Below, piece after piece: positions 35,523 to 44,100 of a stretch of 64,000 nucleotides of DNA (positions are counted from its first letter, which is position 1; the number at the start of each line of letters is the position of its first letter). Where the stretch lies: positions 62,001 through 126,000 of the forward strand of contig CALFXE010000235.1 of the NCBI GenBank assembly GCA_937927845.1, given 5' to 3'. This DNA is from an uncultured Paludibacter sp. (GTDB taxonomy: Bacteria; Bacteroidota; Bacteroidia; Bacteroidales; Paludibacteraceae). Under the pieces are notes generated by a model. It was given only the letters and a program-made list of their open reading frames with translations, searched no databases and was not told where the DNA came from. Position numbers and translations under genes: made by a program.

Positions 35523-38500
35523 TTACCTTACTAAAATTTTACTGGTTTTTCTCTCTCCGTCAAGAGTAAGCACAACGACATGCAATCCTTTAGGAAGTGT
35601 AATACGGCTCCCTGAATTATAAACCGGATTGTCATACATCAGGTAACCTGATAAAGAAACGACCTTGACAGAGGTCGCTCTAAAAGGTTTTTCGAAAAAA
35701 ATCCTGCATCCACCTTCTTCTCCGATTACTCTGAAAGAATTTTCCTCAGCCATATCCAAGCCGGTCTCACCGTGTAGCTTTTTTAATTCCAAACGAAAAT
35801 GATCTATCTTGAACCAGCCCGCGTTATTAGTCGCCTCCGTTCCGTCGGCTTTCTTGTTACCGGTACGAAGCCCTAATTTCAAGTTATCCCCTTCTCCAAG
35901 TACAACATCTACCGCCATTTCCTGCAAGCTATGGTCGCCCGAAGTAGACAGGCCGGCAAAGCTGACATTATTGCCATTTTGTATATTGGAACCATAATCA
36001 GACTCTTTACCGTAATACTGTATGCTGTTATTGGCAAAAAGTGCCTGTGTGGTTATCATATTGTTCGGCACTGACATCTTACACCGTAATGTATATTCAC
36101 CGGCAGGTAAGCCCGCTATATTCTGGTACAATTCGAAAAGAGGCGGAAAATTTGGTAGCGAATTATACCAGCATGCATTATTGCCGTCTTTATTTCTTGC
36201 ATCATTATTAATACCAAAGGAGTTCCCCAGTATTCCACCGGTATCCTGCCAGCCATACGGAGTACCTCTGACGGTAGAGCCGTCATTTAACACCCCCTCA
36301 GCTTTGTATTCAAAACTGGCGTTTATTATGTAAGAGGTAAAAGTAATCATGCTGTTTTTATAATCGTCTATATCTTTTTTCAATTTATCCACTGCCGCTA
36401 TTATTGCAGCCATACCTGCGCTCGTATCGTCCAAAGTAGATTGTGCGGTGTTTATCGCCGTTTGAAATTTGGAACGGGCATCTGCGGGATATTGTCCTCC
36501 TACCGTACCCTCCACAGTAGAGTCATAAAGTTTCTGCGCCTCTTTTATCAGGTCGGCTAAGGTGTTTCTTAGTTCCTGCTCGGTAAATTCGCGAACAAGT
36601 TCCAAGCGGAAATGGTCAACTTTAAACCACCCCGATCTTCCACTTCCATCTGAGGAACCATCGCTCAATTGATTGCTTGTACGAATACCTAATTTTAAAT
36701 CTTCTCCCGGCGATATGGTTACTTTCAGTGCCATTTCTCGTAATTCCATCATTGTTCCTGGCCTGCTTTCAGCGCCCGGCGTATAACCGGCAAACAAGTT
36801 GCTCTCTCCGCTTGTCAGATTGGCACTGTAATCCGATTCCTTTCCGTAATACATCACCTTGTCGTTGGCAAAAAGGCGTTGGGTTGTTATCAGAGTAACC
36901 GGCGTTCCCAAGCGGCAACGCACGACATATTCTCCGGCAGGCAAGCCTTTGACTGTTTGAGACAATTCGAAATCTGCGGGCATAGGATCCGACGCGTACC
37001 AGCAGAGATGTTCGCCATGAAAATTGATGGCATCCTGATTGGTACCATACGAATTACCTTTCAAACTTCCTTTTTGAGTCCAACCATAAGGAGTTCCTCT
37101 GTTGAGCGTACCGGGTTTCAACTGATTTCCGTTTTTGTCAATTTCAAAATCAGGATTTACAAGCAGATGGGTTCTGTCGTTTTCCTGCTCAACAAAGCTT
37201 GTGGTCTGCACTCCGCTTAATACCAAGCCCGGATCGGCAAAGTATATTTTAACGGTAACATCCTTGTCGGAATCGCTATCTACAAATACATCGCCCCGAG
37301 CATATCCCCGAAGTATGTTTGTGCGCCACTCCTCATCATTTTCAAATCGGGCTATGCTTGTAAATTGGGGCGTACTGCCATCGATTGACATCGCATAACG
37401 CAAGTCCAAGCCCGGATAAAGCGGAAAAGTAGGCAGACACATTACCCGTATTCTATTCTTTCCTTTGTTCAATTGCACGGTATATTCGGCAGACGGTGCC
37501 GACGATATGTTGGACTGGGTATATTGCGTCATATTGAAGGGCAACACCGTCAAAGCTCCGCCGGTTACTCCGAGCTGTTCAATAACTTTTACCTTATCCG
37601 ATTTAGCTTTAAAATTTACCGCCGGAATTGTATGCGACTGGGGTACAAATTCAGCGGGAAGGGGCTCGTTTTGCATTGTTTTTTCGTCCGCAACAGCAGG
37701 ATCGTAAAATAAGGATAATCTTCGGGGATCGTAACTTACCATTCCATTCCACTTGCCGCCGGCTATTTGGGTATTGTAGCGGCTTGTCAAATTTTGGATT
37801 AGCCCATACGCATCTTTTGCCTGTTCGGAGATGGCTTTCGCTTTCGCTTTATCGCCTGTTCTGGCATATTCAAAACTAAGCTGCGCACCAAGGAGTTTTT
37901 CGTTCATCGCCGCCGTACAAAGCACCGGATAGGTTATCAACTCGAAGTAGGCATCTTTAAGTCTTGCGGGTATTCTCGATTCTAAGGCTTTCGCTTTTTG
38001 AGCCAACACTGCATAATCAGCCAGACGCTGTTCCATTTCAAATGCAGTCATAGCGTACCAATCGGCGTGCTCCGGACGTCCTGAGGCAGACAATATGTAA
38101 TGAAGCTGCTGCACTTCTGCAATGTCATCTGCCAGTTCCGCTCCAAAAGTTTCGTTAGCCCAAAACTTCATATACTGATGTGCTTTTTCCGGACGCCAAG
38201 CATCTACATTCCAAGCCAAATCCATAGCGAATTGATATTCAAATTCGGCATGTTTCAAATCTCCCACATTGAATACCCATATATTCTTGGCATTCATATC
38301 ATAGGCTTTCGACATTTCGAAACTCGTTTTTACCGGCGAAGTAGAAGTCAACCACAAGTAGGATTGTTGAGGAGGCGCCCAATATGAAAAGTGATAGTAA
38401 ACTCCGCCGCCACCACTCCGTTGTTGCTCTTGTGGTGTCGATAACTGTCTGATAAACCCGTGGTTGTCATCGGGCCACAGCAAGGTAACATCATCGGGTA

Positions 38501-39689
38501 AATCAACGCCTATGTTGTATTGGAGCAGCACTTCCTTGTAGGGACAAAAGAGTTGCGAAATGGTGTTTTTAGGTTTTTCTAACTGCGCTTCCAAAATATC
38601 CCGTTGGGTACGGATAATTTCTTTTACCGCATTTGCCCGTTCCGTATCGCTGCTGTAACCTTCCATAGTTTCATCATGTACGCCGCGCATTCCCATCGTA
38701 AATACGGCATCAATGCCTTTGGACTGTTTAACCCTGTCTGTCCAATACATTTTGACGACACTGCTGTTTGTTTTCCAATTGAAATCACCTTTGGTTACTC
38801 CCGGATATTCATTTCTGAAATTACGTTTCCATTCATCTTCGTTGTTTCTCAACATCGGTTCGCAATGGCTCGAACCCAGTACAATCGCATAGTCCTGAGC
38901 TACTTTCCTGTTCTGTTCGTAATACCAGAATGCCCAGGTACAAGCGTGCATGGCGGGCCAGAAATAGTTCGATTTGGTGCGAAGCATCAATTCAAATATC
39001 TTCTTATGAGTATTTGGTCCTATATCTCCACTACCGTTACCACGAATTCCTGGATCCATTTTAGCAGCCGCCCAAGGCTTCATCCCAAAATCTTCGTCGT
39101 TGATAAACATTCCACGGTATTTAACTGATGGAGGTCCGAACAGCTCATCGCCCGACACGTGAATTGCCTGACGGGTTTCAGGAGTAACATCCGCCCACCA
39201 TACCCAAGGCGAAACGCCCATCATACGTGACAGTTCAAATACTCCGAAAGCAGTTCCGCGGGGATCGCTACCGGCAATTACCAATGCCCTGTCAACTCCG
39301 ATCATGGGATTATTTACAACTGAAATACAAAAAGTTTCCCATTTGCCCTCCAGCCTTGTTTTATTTATTTTTCCGTTCGCTGCTAATTGATCAATTAATG
39401 CAGATTTTCCAAGCGTTCCTATAATGATGGGAGGCGTGTTGTCTGTTGAGGTTTTAATCGCCGGAACAACTCCGGTCAGAAGTTTCACATCCTGACGGAA
39501 TGCCTGCGCTACTATTTTCACAACTTCAGCATCGTTGTTATCAACAACAAGGTCTGCAGAAGTATTATTTGTAACTAATGGGAAGCTGCCGCTGCTTGCT
39601 GTTTCACTAACAGTAATACCTTCGGCATGTAGAGAAAAAGAAAAAAATAACAGGCTGATAAACGCCCAAAAAAACATAGGTTTTGTCAT
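35523..39689 (-). CDS. GH115 alpha-glucuronidase with CBM-like/FIVAR/CBM-like tail and sorting domain (copy 1)
   Basis: 1388 residues; the signal peptide ends at LHAEG. Residues about 25-840 are a GH115 domain (xylan/glycan alpha-1,2-glucuronidase): VIAGSDPRGTAFGVFELSRMMGVSPW, WWADVTPE, KYRGMFINDEDFGMKPWA, MLRTKSNYFWPAMHAC, LGSSHCEPMLRNN, LLWPDDNHGFIRQL. After it come a galactose-binding-like module (about 855-1030), a helical FIVAR-like linker (about 1035-1128), a second module copy (about 1130-1300), and a C-terminal sorting-type tail (VKVVSLSGYLMYD, KGLHVVVL). Known GH115 enzymes are about 850 residues, so 540 residues are extra. Its promoter region and first 18 codons are a copy of those of the GH28-like gene 6.8 kb away. 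The domain call is strong, the precise substrate is not. Confidence 0.9.
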   Translation of the reverse strand: MTKPMFFWAFISLLFFSFSLHAEGITVSETASSGSFPLVTNNTSADLVVDNNDAEVVKIVAQAFRQDVKLLTGVVPAIKTSTDNTPPIIIGTLGKSALIDQLAANGKINKTRLEGKWETFCISVVNNPMIGVDRALVIAGSDPRGTAFGVFELSRMMGVSPWVWWADVTPETRQAIHVSGDELFGPPSVKYRGMFINDEDFGMKPWAAAKMDPGIRGNGSGDIGPNTHKKIFELMLRTKSNYFWPAMHACTWAFWYYEQNRKVAQDYAIVLGSSHCEPMLRNNEDEWKRNFRNEYPGVTKGDFNWKTNSSVVKMYWTDRVKQSKGIDAVFTMGMRGVHDETMEGYSSDTERANAVKEIIRTQRDILEAQLEKPKNTISQLFCPYKEVLLQYNIGVDLPDDVTLLWPDDNHGFIRQLSTPQEQQRSGGGGVYYHFSYWAPPQQSYLWLTSTSPVKTSFEMSKAYDMNAKNIWVFNVGDLKHAEFEYQFAMDLAWNVDAWRPEKAHQYMKFWANETFGAELADDIAEVQQLHYILSASGRPEHADWYAMTAFEMEQRLADYAVLAQKAKALESRIPARLKDAYFELITYPVLCTAAMNEKLLGAQLSFEYARTGDKAKAKAISEQAKDAYGLIQNLTSRYNTQIAGGKWNGMVSYDPRRLSLFYDPAVADEKTMQNEPLPAEFVPQSHTIPAVNFKAKSDKVKVIEQLGVTGGALTVLPFNMTQYTQSNISSAPSAEYTVQLNKGKNRIRVMCLPTFPLYPGLDLRYAMSIDGSTPQFTSIARFENDEEWRTNILRGYARGDVFVDSDSDKDVTVKIYFADPGLVLSGVQTTSFVEQENDRTHLLVNPDFEIDKNGNQLKPGTLNRGTPYGWTQKGSLKGNSYGTNQDAINFHGEHLCWYASDPMPADFELSQTVKGLPAGEYVVRCRLGTPVTLITTQRLFANDKVMYYGKESDYSANLTSGESNLFAGYTPGAESRPGTMMELREMALKVTISPGEDLKLGIRTSNQLSDGSSDGSGRSGWFKVDHFRLELVREFTEQELRNTLADLIKEAQKLYDSTVEGTVGGQYPADARSKFQTAINTAQSTLDDTSAGMAAIIAAVDKLKKDIDDYKNSMITFTSYIINASFEYKAEGVLNDGSTVRGTPYGWQDTGGILGNSFGINNDARNKDGNNACWYNSLPNFPPLFELYQNIAGLPAGEYTLRCKMSVPNNMITTQALFANNSIQYYGKESDYGSNIQNGNNVSFAGLSTSGDHSLQEMAVDVVLGEGDNLKLGLRTGNKKADGTEATNNAGWFKIDHFRLELKKLHGETGLDMAEENSFRVIGEEGGCRIFFEKPFRATSVKVVSLSGYLMYDNPVYNSGSRITLPKGLHVVVLTLDGERKTSKILVR

Positions 39690-39715
39690 GATAAAAAATA
39701 AATATTAATATGATT

Positions 39716-39733
39716 AAATCCTCATTGGGATTT
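39716..39733 (-). promoter_or_regulatory. leader hairpin upstream of GH115 copy 1
   Basis: On the minus strand the leader contains AAATCC-CAATGA-GGATTT, a perfect 6-bp stem about 27-44 bases before the start codon. The second cassette keeps a stem at the same place although the inner bases differ, suggesting a selected RNA structure. Confidence 0.45.
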
Positions 39734-39838
39734 TTGATTGTTAGAAACTGTTTCGAATTTTACAAATTCATCAAAGAATGGTAGATAACAATCGCCGAAA
39801 AAATCAAAACAATTCCTTAAATTTCAACATTTCGATGT

Positions 39839-39846
39839 CAAATATA
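39839..39846 (-). promoter_or_regulatory. candidate -7 promoter element TATATTTG
   Basis: On the minus strand this matches the Bacteroidales -7 consensus TAnnTTTG, 150 bases before the start codon, at exactly the same distance as in the other cassette. No clear -33 TTTG is found at standard spacing, so the call is tentative. Confidence 0.4.
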
Positions 39847-39928
39847 CATTATAAGAGATTAATGTTTGGGTTAAATCCAGAAGAAAAAGCTGTAATCAGA
39901 TCTTATAACTATGAGATAGAATTCGTGG

Positions 39929-42900
39929 CTATTCCACCAATATTTTACCGGCTTTGTTTTGCCCGTCAAGAGAAACCTGGATTACATAAAGCCCTTTAGG
40001 AAGCGTAATCTTGCTTTCCGAACCATAAAGTGACCTGTCGTGTATTAAATATCCTGACAAGGAAATTACTCGGATATGAGCTTTTTCGAACGGTTTTTCA
40101 AGAAAAATCCTGCATCCGCCTTCTTCTCCTGTTATTCTGAAAAAACCTTCTTCCACCAAATTCAATCCCGTTTCTTCGTGTAATTCTTTCAGCTCCAGGC
40201 GGAAATGGTCCACCTTAAACCAACCGTGATTATCCGAAGTTTCCCGTGAACCATCCGGCTTCATATTACTTGTGCGTACGCCTAACTTAAGATTCTCTCC
40301 TTTGCCGAGTATAACATCGGCTTCCATCTCTTGCAGAAGATATTCATAAGTGGTTGCCAGGTTTGCATAACTATTGATTTCTCCTTCAGTCAAATTTTTA
40401 TCATAATCTGTTTCATATCCCAAATATTGTACATTGTTGTTGGCAAACAGGCGTTGTGTTGTCAATTTTTTAATTGGAGCGGCCATGCGGCAACGAACTG
40501 TATATTTGCCGGCGGGCAATCCCGAAAGTGTTTGATATAATTCAAAATTATCCGGCATAGGAAGAGAGCTATACCAACATGCATTATTTCCGGATATGTT
40601 TTTGGCATCGTTGTTTATGCCGTACGAGTTTCCCTTAATAGATCCTGTTTGCTTCCAACCGTACGGAACACCACGAAGAGTTGTCCCGTCGTTTGGAATC
40701 CCTTCTGATTTATATTCAAAACTCGGATTTACAATATATGAAGTATATGTAATTTTACTTCTCTCGTACTCTTTTACCGCTGCTTTCAAACTGGAAACAG
40801 CATTATTGCATTCAATTAAAGTTGCACCGGCTTTTTGGTATACGGCCTGAGCTGCATTAATAGCCGCTTGAAAATTATCGCGATCAGCTTTGAGGTATTG
40901 ATCGAGCATTGTACCCACTTCCGTCGATTCATATAAGTTCTGTGCTTCCCGAATCAAATCTTCCAGTTCTTGTTTAATGGTGGAGATACTCATTTCCCGT
41001 AAACATTCTAATCGAAAATGATCGACTTTAAACCATCCGGAAGAATTATTGTTGACAACCGTACCATCACTTTTTTTATTATCCGAGCGTATGCCGATCG
41101 TTAAATCATCGCCTTCCGAAAGAATAAATTTCAATGCCATATCCTTCAACTTTATAAGACTTCCGTTTTCACTACCGGCATCGGGGGTATGGTCGGCAAA
41201 AGTATTTATTTCACCGCTTGCCAGGTTTGAAGCATAATCGGATTCCTTTCCGTAATATTGTACGTGATTATTAGCAAACAATCGTTGGGTGGTCATTCTG
41301 TTTTCCGGTACGGCCAACAGGCAGCGAACGATGTATTCGCCCGCGGGCAGATTTTTAATCGTTTGAGACAATTCAAAGTTAGAAGGCATTGGCGAAGAAC
41401 TGTACCAACAGGCATTGCCTCCGTGATAATTGCTTGCATCTTGGTTCGTACCCCAGGAGTTGCTTTTTAAATCGCCCTTACGTTCCCAGCCATAAGGATC
41501 TCCTCTTCTCAGGCCTGTTAGCGGGTTGCCTTCTTCATCGTATTCAAAATCGGAATTTACAATTTTTCCGGTTAAAGGACTTACATTGCTATTACTAACT
41601 TCAATCGCACTGAGAACAAGTCCCGGATCGGAAAAATATATTTTCACCAAGATGTTTTTATCGGCATCGCTATGATAAACATGTTCTCCGGAAGAAAAAC
41701 CGCGAACTACATTGGTTCTCCATTTCGACGATTCTGCTACACAAGCGATATCGACAAATTCCGGAATTTTTCCGTCTAAGGATATTGCATAGCGCAGATT
41801 TAAGCCTGTATAGAGCGGAAAAGTAGGTAAACATTTAACAATAATCTTATTACTTCCTTTCCTGAGGGGAATTTCGTATTCTACAGAAGGAGCTGTCGTT
41901 ATGTCCTGATTAGTGTAGGATGCCATATCCAAAGGCCATACGGTGACAGAAGAAAAGGAGACGCCTAATCCTTCAATAGTTTCAATTGTTTTTCCGGCAT
42001 TATTTTTTGTTTTATACTGCGAAGCTGAAATTGATGTGACATGATCCGGAGTTTCTGCCGGAATTGCGTTATAATCATCTAACTGGCCTTCCGTAATGGT
42101 ATTTGGCTCATAAAAGAACCTGAATCCATCAGGTGCCCAATCCATCATACCATCCCATTTTCCATCTGATATTTCTTTGTTGTATTTCCGTGTCAGAACA
42201 GGGATATTGCGGTAAGCAGCCTGCGCTTTTTCAGCTATATCCAATGCTTTTTCATTATTTCTTTGTGCCGCGTATTTAAAACTCAAAGCAGCTCCTAACA
42301 CTTTCTCATTCATAGACGCCGCACCTTCAACCGGATAACCAATCAATTGAAAATAAGCTGCCTGCAAACGTTCAGGAAGTTGTGCTTCTATAATCTTCGA
42401 TTGGGTTACCAATGCCTTGTAGTCAGCAATGCGTTGCTCCATTTCCTTTGTAGTGTAATTCACAAGACCTACGAGTTCCGGTTTGCCGGCAGTTGCTAAG
42501 CGAAGATACTCTTTCTTAATAGTGCTGATCGGTCCGGCAAAGTTTTCTCCAAAAATTTCTTTTGCCCAAAATGTGGTATAATCCAGCGATTCAGCGGGTT
42601 GCCAGGCATTTATATTCCATGCCAGATCCATTGAAAACTGATATTCGAACTCCGCTTGTTTAAGATCACCTACATTGAATATCCAAATGCGTTTGGCATT
42701 TAGAGCGTAAGCTTTATGCATTTCAAAGCTGACCAATGCAGGAGATGTTCCAGACAACCACAGGTAATCCCGCGGAATACCTCGGTATGAATAGTGATAA
42801 TAAACTCCACCACCTCCATTACGGAGCTGCTCCGCCGGAGTTGATAACTGGCGCATATATCCATGGTTATCGTCCGGCCAAAGCAGGGTTACATCACCGG

Positions 42901-44092
42901 GCAAATCAATGCCTTTGTTATAATGCTGCAAAGCTTCTTTATACGGGCAGAATAATTGGGGAATCGTTTCTTTGGATTCCTGGAGATATGTTTCTAAAAT
43001 ATCCCGCTGCGCCGCGATAATCTGTTTTAAGGCGGCAGCGCGTTCATCGTCGTTGTTGTATCCCAGCATTTGGGTATCGTGTACGCCGCGCATGCCCAAG
43101 GTATAAACTGCGTCGTTATTCACCGATTCTTTTACCCTGTCTATCCAGTAATTCTTGATGACCGTACTGTTGGTTTTCCAATTCCAATCGCCCCGGGTTA
43201 CTCCCGGATATTCCAATGAGAAGTTGCTTCTCCACTCATCTTCATTATTACGCAGCATCGGCTCGCAATGGCTTGAACCCATTACGATGGAATACCGGCG
43301 GGCTACTTCGACATTTTCTTTGTAATACCAAAACGCTTTGGTGCATGCATGCATGGCAGGCCATAGGTAATTTGACTTGGTACGTAGCATCAACTCGAAG
43401 ATGTGCTCGTAAGTTTTCGGGCCTATATCGCCTTTACCTCCATTGATTTCTGTATCCATCTTATTTGCCGCCCAGGGCTGCATGCCCCAATCCTCGTCGT
43501 TGATGAATATGCCACGGTATTTTACCGAAGGAGGACCGAACACTTCATCTCCCGATACATAAATGGCCGATCGGGTTTCGGGAATAACATCTGCCCACCA
43601 GATCCAGGGTGAAACGCCCATCATCCGTGACAGTTCAAAGACTCCAAAAGCGGTTCCGCGAGGGTCGCTTCCAGCAACAACAAGTGCTTTGGAAGCATTC
43701 GGAACAGGATTATCGACAACCACAATACAGAATGTTTCCCATTTGCCTTCCAATCTGGATTTATTTATTTTTCCGCTCGCAGCCAATTGGTCAATCAGTG
43801 CGGATTTACTCAACGTACCGATAATGACTGGAGGTGTATTATTTATCGTAGATTGAATGGTCGGGGTTGCTCCCGTAAGAAGTTTTATGTCTCCGCTGAA
43901 TGCCTGTGCAGCGATTTTTACCACTTCAGCATCGTTGGTGTCAACAATAAGTGCTGCTGGAACATTCCCAGAAACTAAGGGAAAACTGCCGCTACTGCCT
44001 GTCTCGCTGATTACCATGCCTTCGGCAAACAGAGCAGCAGAAAAAATGATAAAAAGACTCGCAGAAATCAGGAATTTTGAAAAGTTCTTCAT
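39929..44092 (-). CDS. GH115 alpha-glucuronidase with CBM-like/FIVAR/CBM-like tail and sorting domain (copy 2)
   Basis: 1387-residue paralogue of the downstream GH115 gene with the same domain order. The signal peptide is different (MKNFSKFLISASLFIIFSAA, ending LFAEG). The GH115 blocks VVAGSDPRGTAFGVFELSRMM, KYRGIFINDEDWGMQPWA, MGSSHCEPMLRNN and LLWPDDNHGYMRQL are intact. Two module copies follow at about 870-1040 and 1130-1300 (NPSFEYKSEG, GWKQTGSIKGNSYGINNDA, TTQRLFANN, WFKVDHFRLEL) with a FIVAR-like helical linker between, then the sorting tail IRVISLSGYLIHD. It begins eight bases after the GH28-like gene's stop, so both are expressed together. Keeping two divergent paralogues suggests different linkages or substituents on glucuronate. 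Confidence 0.9.
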   Translation of the reverse strand: MKNFSKFLISASLFIIFSAALFAEGMVISETGSSGSFPLVSGNVPAALIVDTNDAEVVKIAAQAFSGDIKLLTGATPTIQSTINNTPPVIIGTLSKSALIDQLAASGKINKSRLEGKWETFCIVVVDNPVPNASKALVVAGSDPRGTAFGVFELSRMMGVSPWIWWADVIPETRSAIYVSGDEVFGPPSVKYRGIFINDEDWGMQPWAANKMDTEINGGKGDIGPKTYEHIFELMLRTKSNYLWPAMHACTKAFWYYKENVEVARRYSIVMGSSHCEPMLRNNEDEWRSNFSLEYPGVTRGDWNWKTNSTVIKNYWIDRVKESVNNDAVYTLGMRGVHDTQMLGYNNDDERAAALKQIIAAQRDILETYLQESKETIPQLFCPYKEALQHYNKGIDLPGDVTLLWPDDNHGYMRQLSTPAEQLRNGGGGVYYHYSYRGIPRDYLWLSGTSPALVSFEMHKAYALNAKRIWIFNVGDLKQAEFEYQFSMDLAWNINAWQPAESLDYTTFWAKEIFGENFAGPISTIKKEYLRLATAGKPELVGLVNYTTKEMEQRIADYKALVTQSKIIEAQLPERLQAAYFQLIGYPVEGAASMNEKVLGAALSFKYAAQRNNEKALDIAEKAQAAYRNIPVLTRKYNKEISDGKWDGMMDWAPDGFRFFYEPNTITEGQLDDYNAIPAETPDHVTSISASQYKTKNNAGKTIETIEGLGVSFSSVTVWPLDMASYTNQDITTAPSVEYEIPLRKGSNKIIVKCLPTFPLYTGLNLRYAISLDGKIPEFVDIACVAESSKWRTNVVRGFSSGEHVYHSDADKNILVKIYFSDPGLVLSAIEVSNSNVSPLTGKIVNSDFEYDEEGNPLTGLRRGDPYGWERKGDLKSNSWGTNQDASNYHGGNACWYSSSPMPSNFELSQTIKNLPAGEYIVRCLLAVPENRMTTQRLFANNHVQYYGKESDYASNLASGEINTFADHTPDAGSENGSLIKLKDMALKFILSEGDDLTIGIRSDNKKSDGTVVNNNSSGWFKVDHFRLECLREMSISTIKQELEDLIREAQNLYESTEVGTMLDQYLKADRDNFQAAINAAQAVYQKAGATLIECNNAVSSLKAAVKEYERSKITYTSYIVNPSFEYKSEGIPNDGTTLRGVPYGWKQTGSIKGNSYGINNDAKNISGNNACWYSSLPMPDNFELYQTLSGLPAGKYTVRCRMAAPIKKLTTQRLFANNNVQYLGYETDYDKNLTEGEINSYANLATTYEYLLQEMEADVILGKGENLKLGVRTSNMKPDGSRETSDNHGWFKVDHFRLELKELHEETGLNLVEEGFFRITGEEGGCRIFLEKPFEKAHIRVISLSGYLIHDRSLYGSESKITLPKGLYVIQVSLDGQNKAGKILVE

Positions 44093-44100
44093 ATTATTAA

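Larger units (their letters stand above)
39636..39931. repeat. 296-bp direct repeat, copy 1 (stop codon-leader-promoter-signal peptide cassette)
   Basis: It matches 46429-46724 over its full, equal length with scattered substitutions. On the minus strand it runs from the TAG stop of the upstream GH115 gene through a shared promoter-like element and leader to codon 18 of the GH115 copy 1 gene (MTKPMFF-AFISLLFFSF). Homology stops inside the signal peptide. Confidence 0.88.

Noticed and set aside
35359..35540. Minus-strand frame with a membrane-helix-like stretch (about 58 codons)
   Set aside because: It lacks a start codon, overlaps the GH115 3' end in another frame, and hydrophobic codons are expected by chance in such AT-rich DNA.
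39778..39999. Plus-strand small ORF shared with 46541-46765 (common MSNIHYKRL stretch)
   Set aside because: The two frames are similar only because the 296-bp DNA is duplicated; the base differences change amino acids freely and the frames run into different ends.
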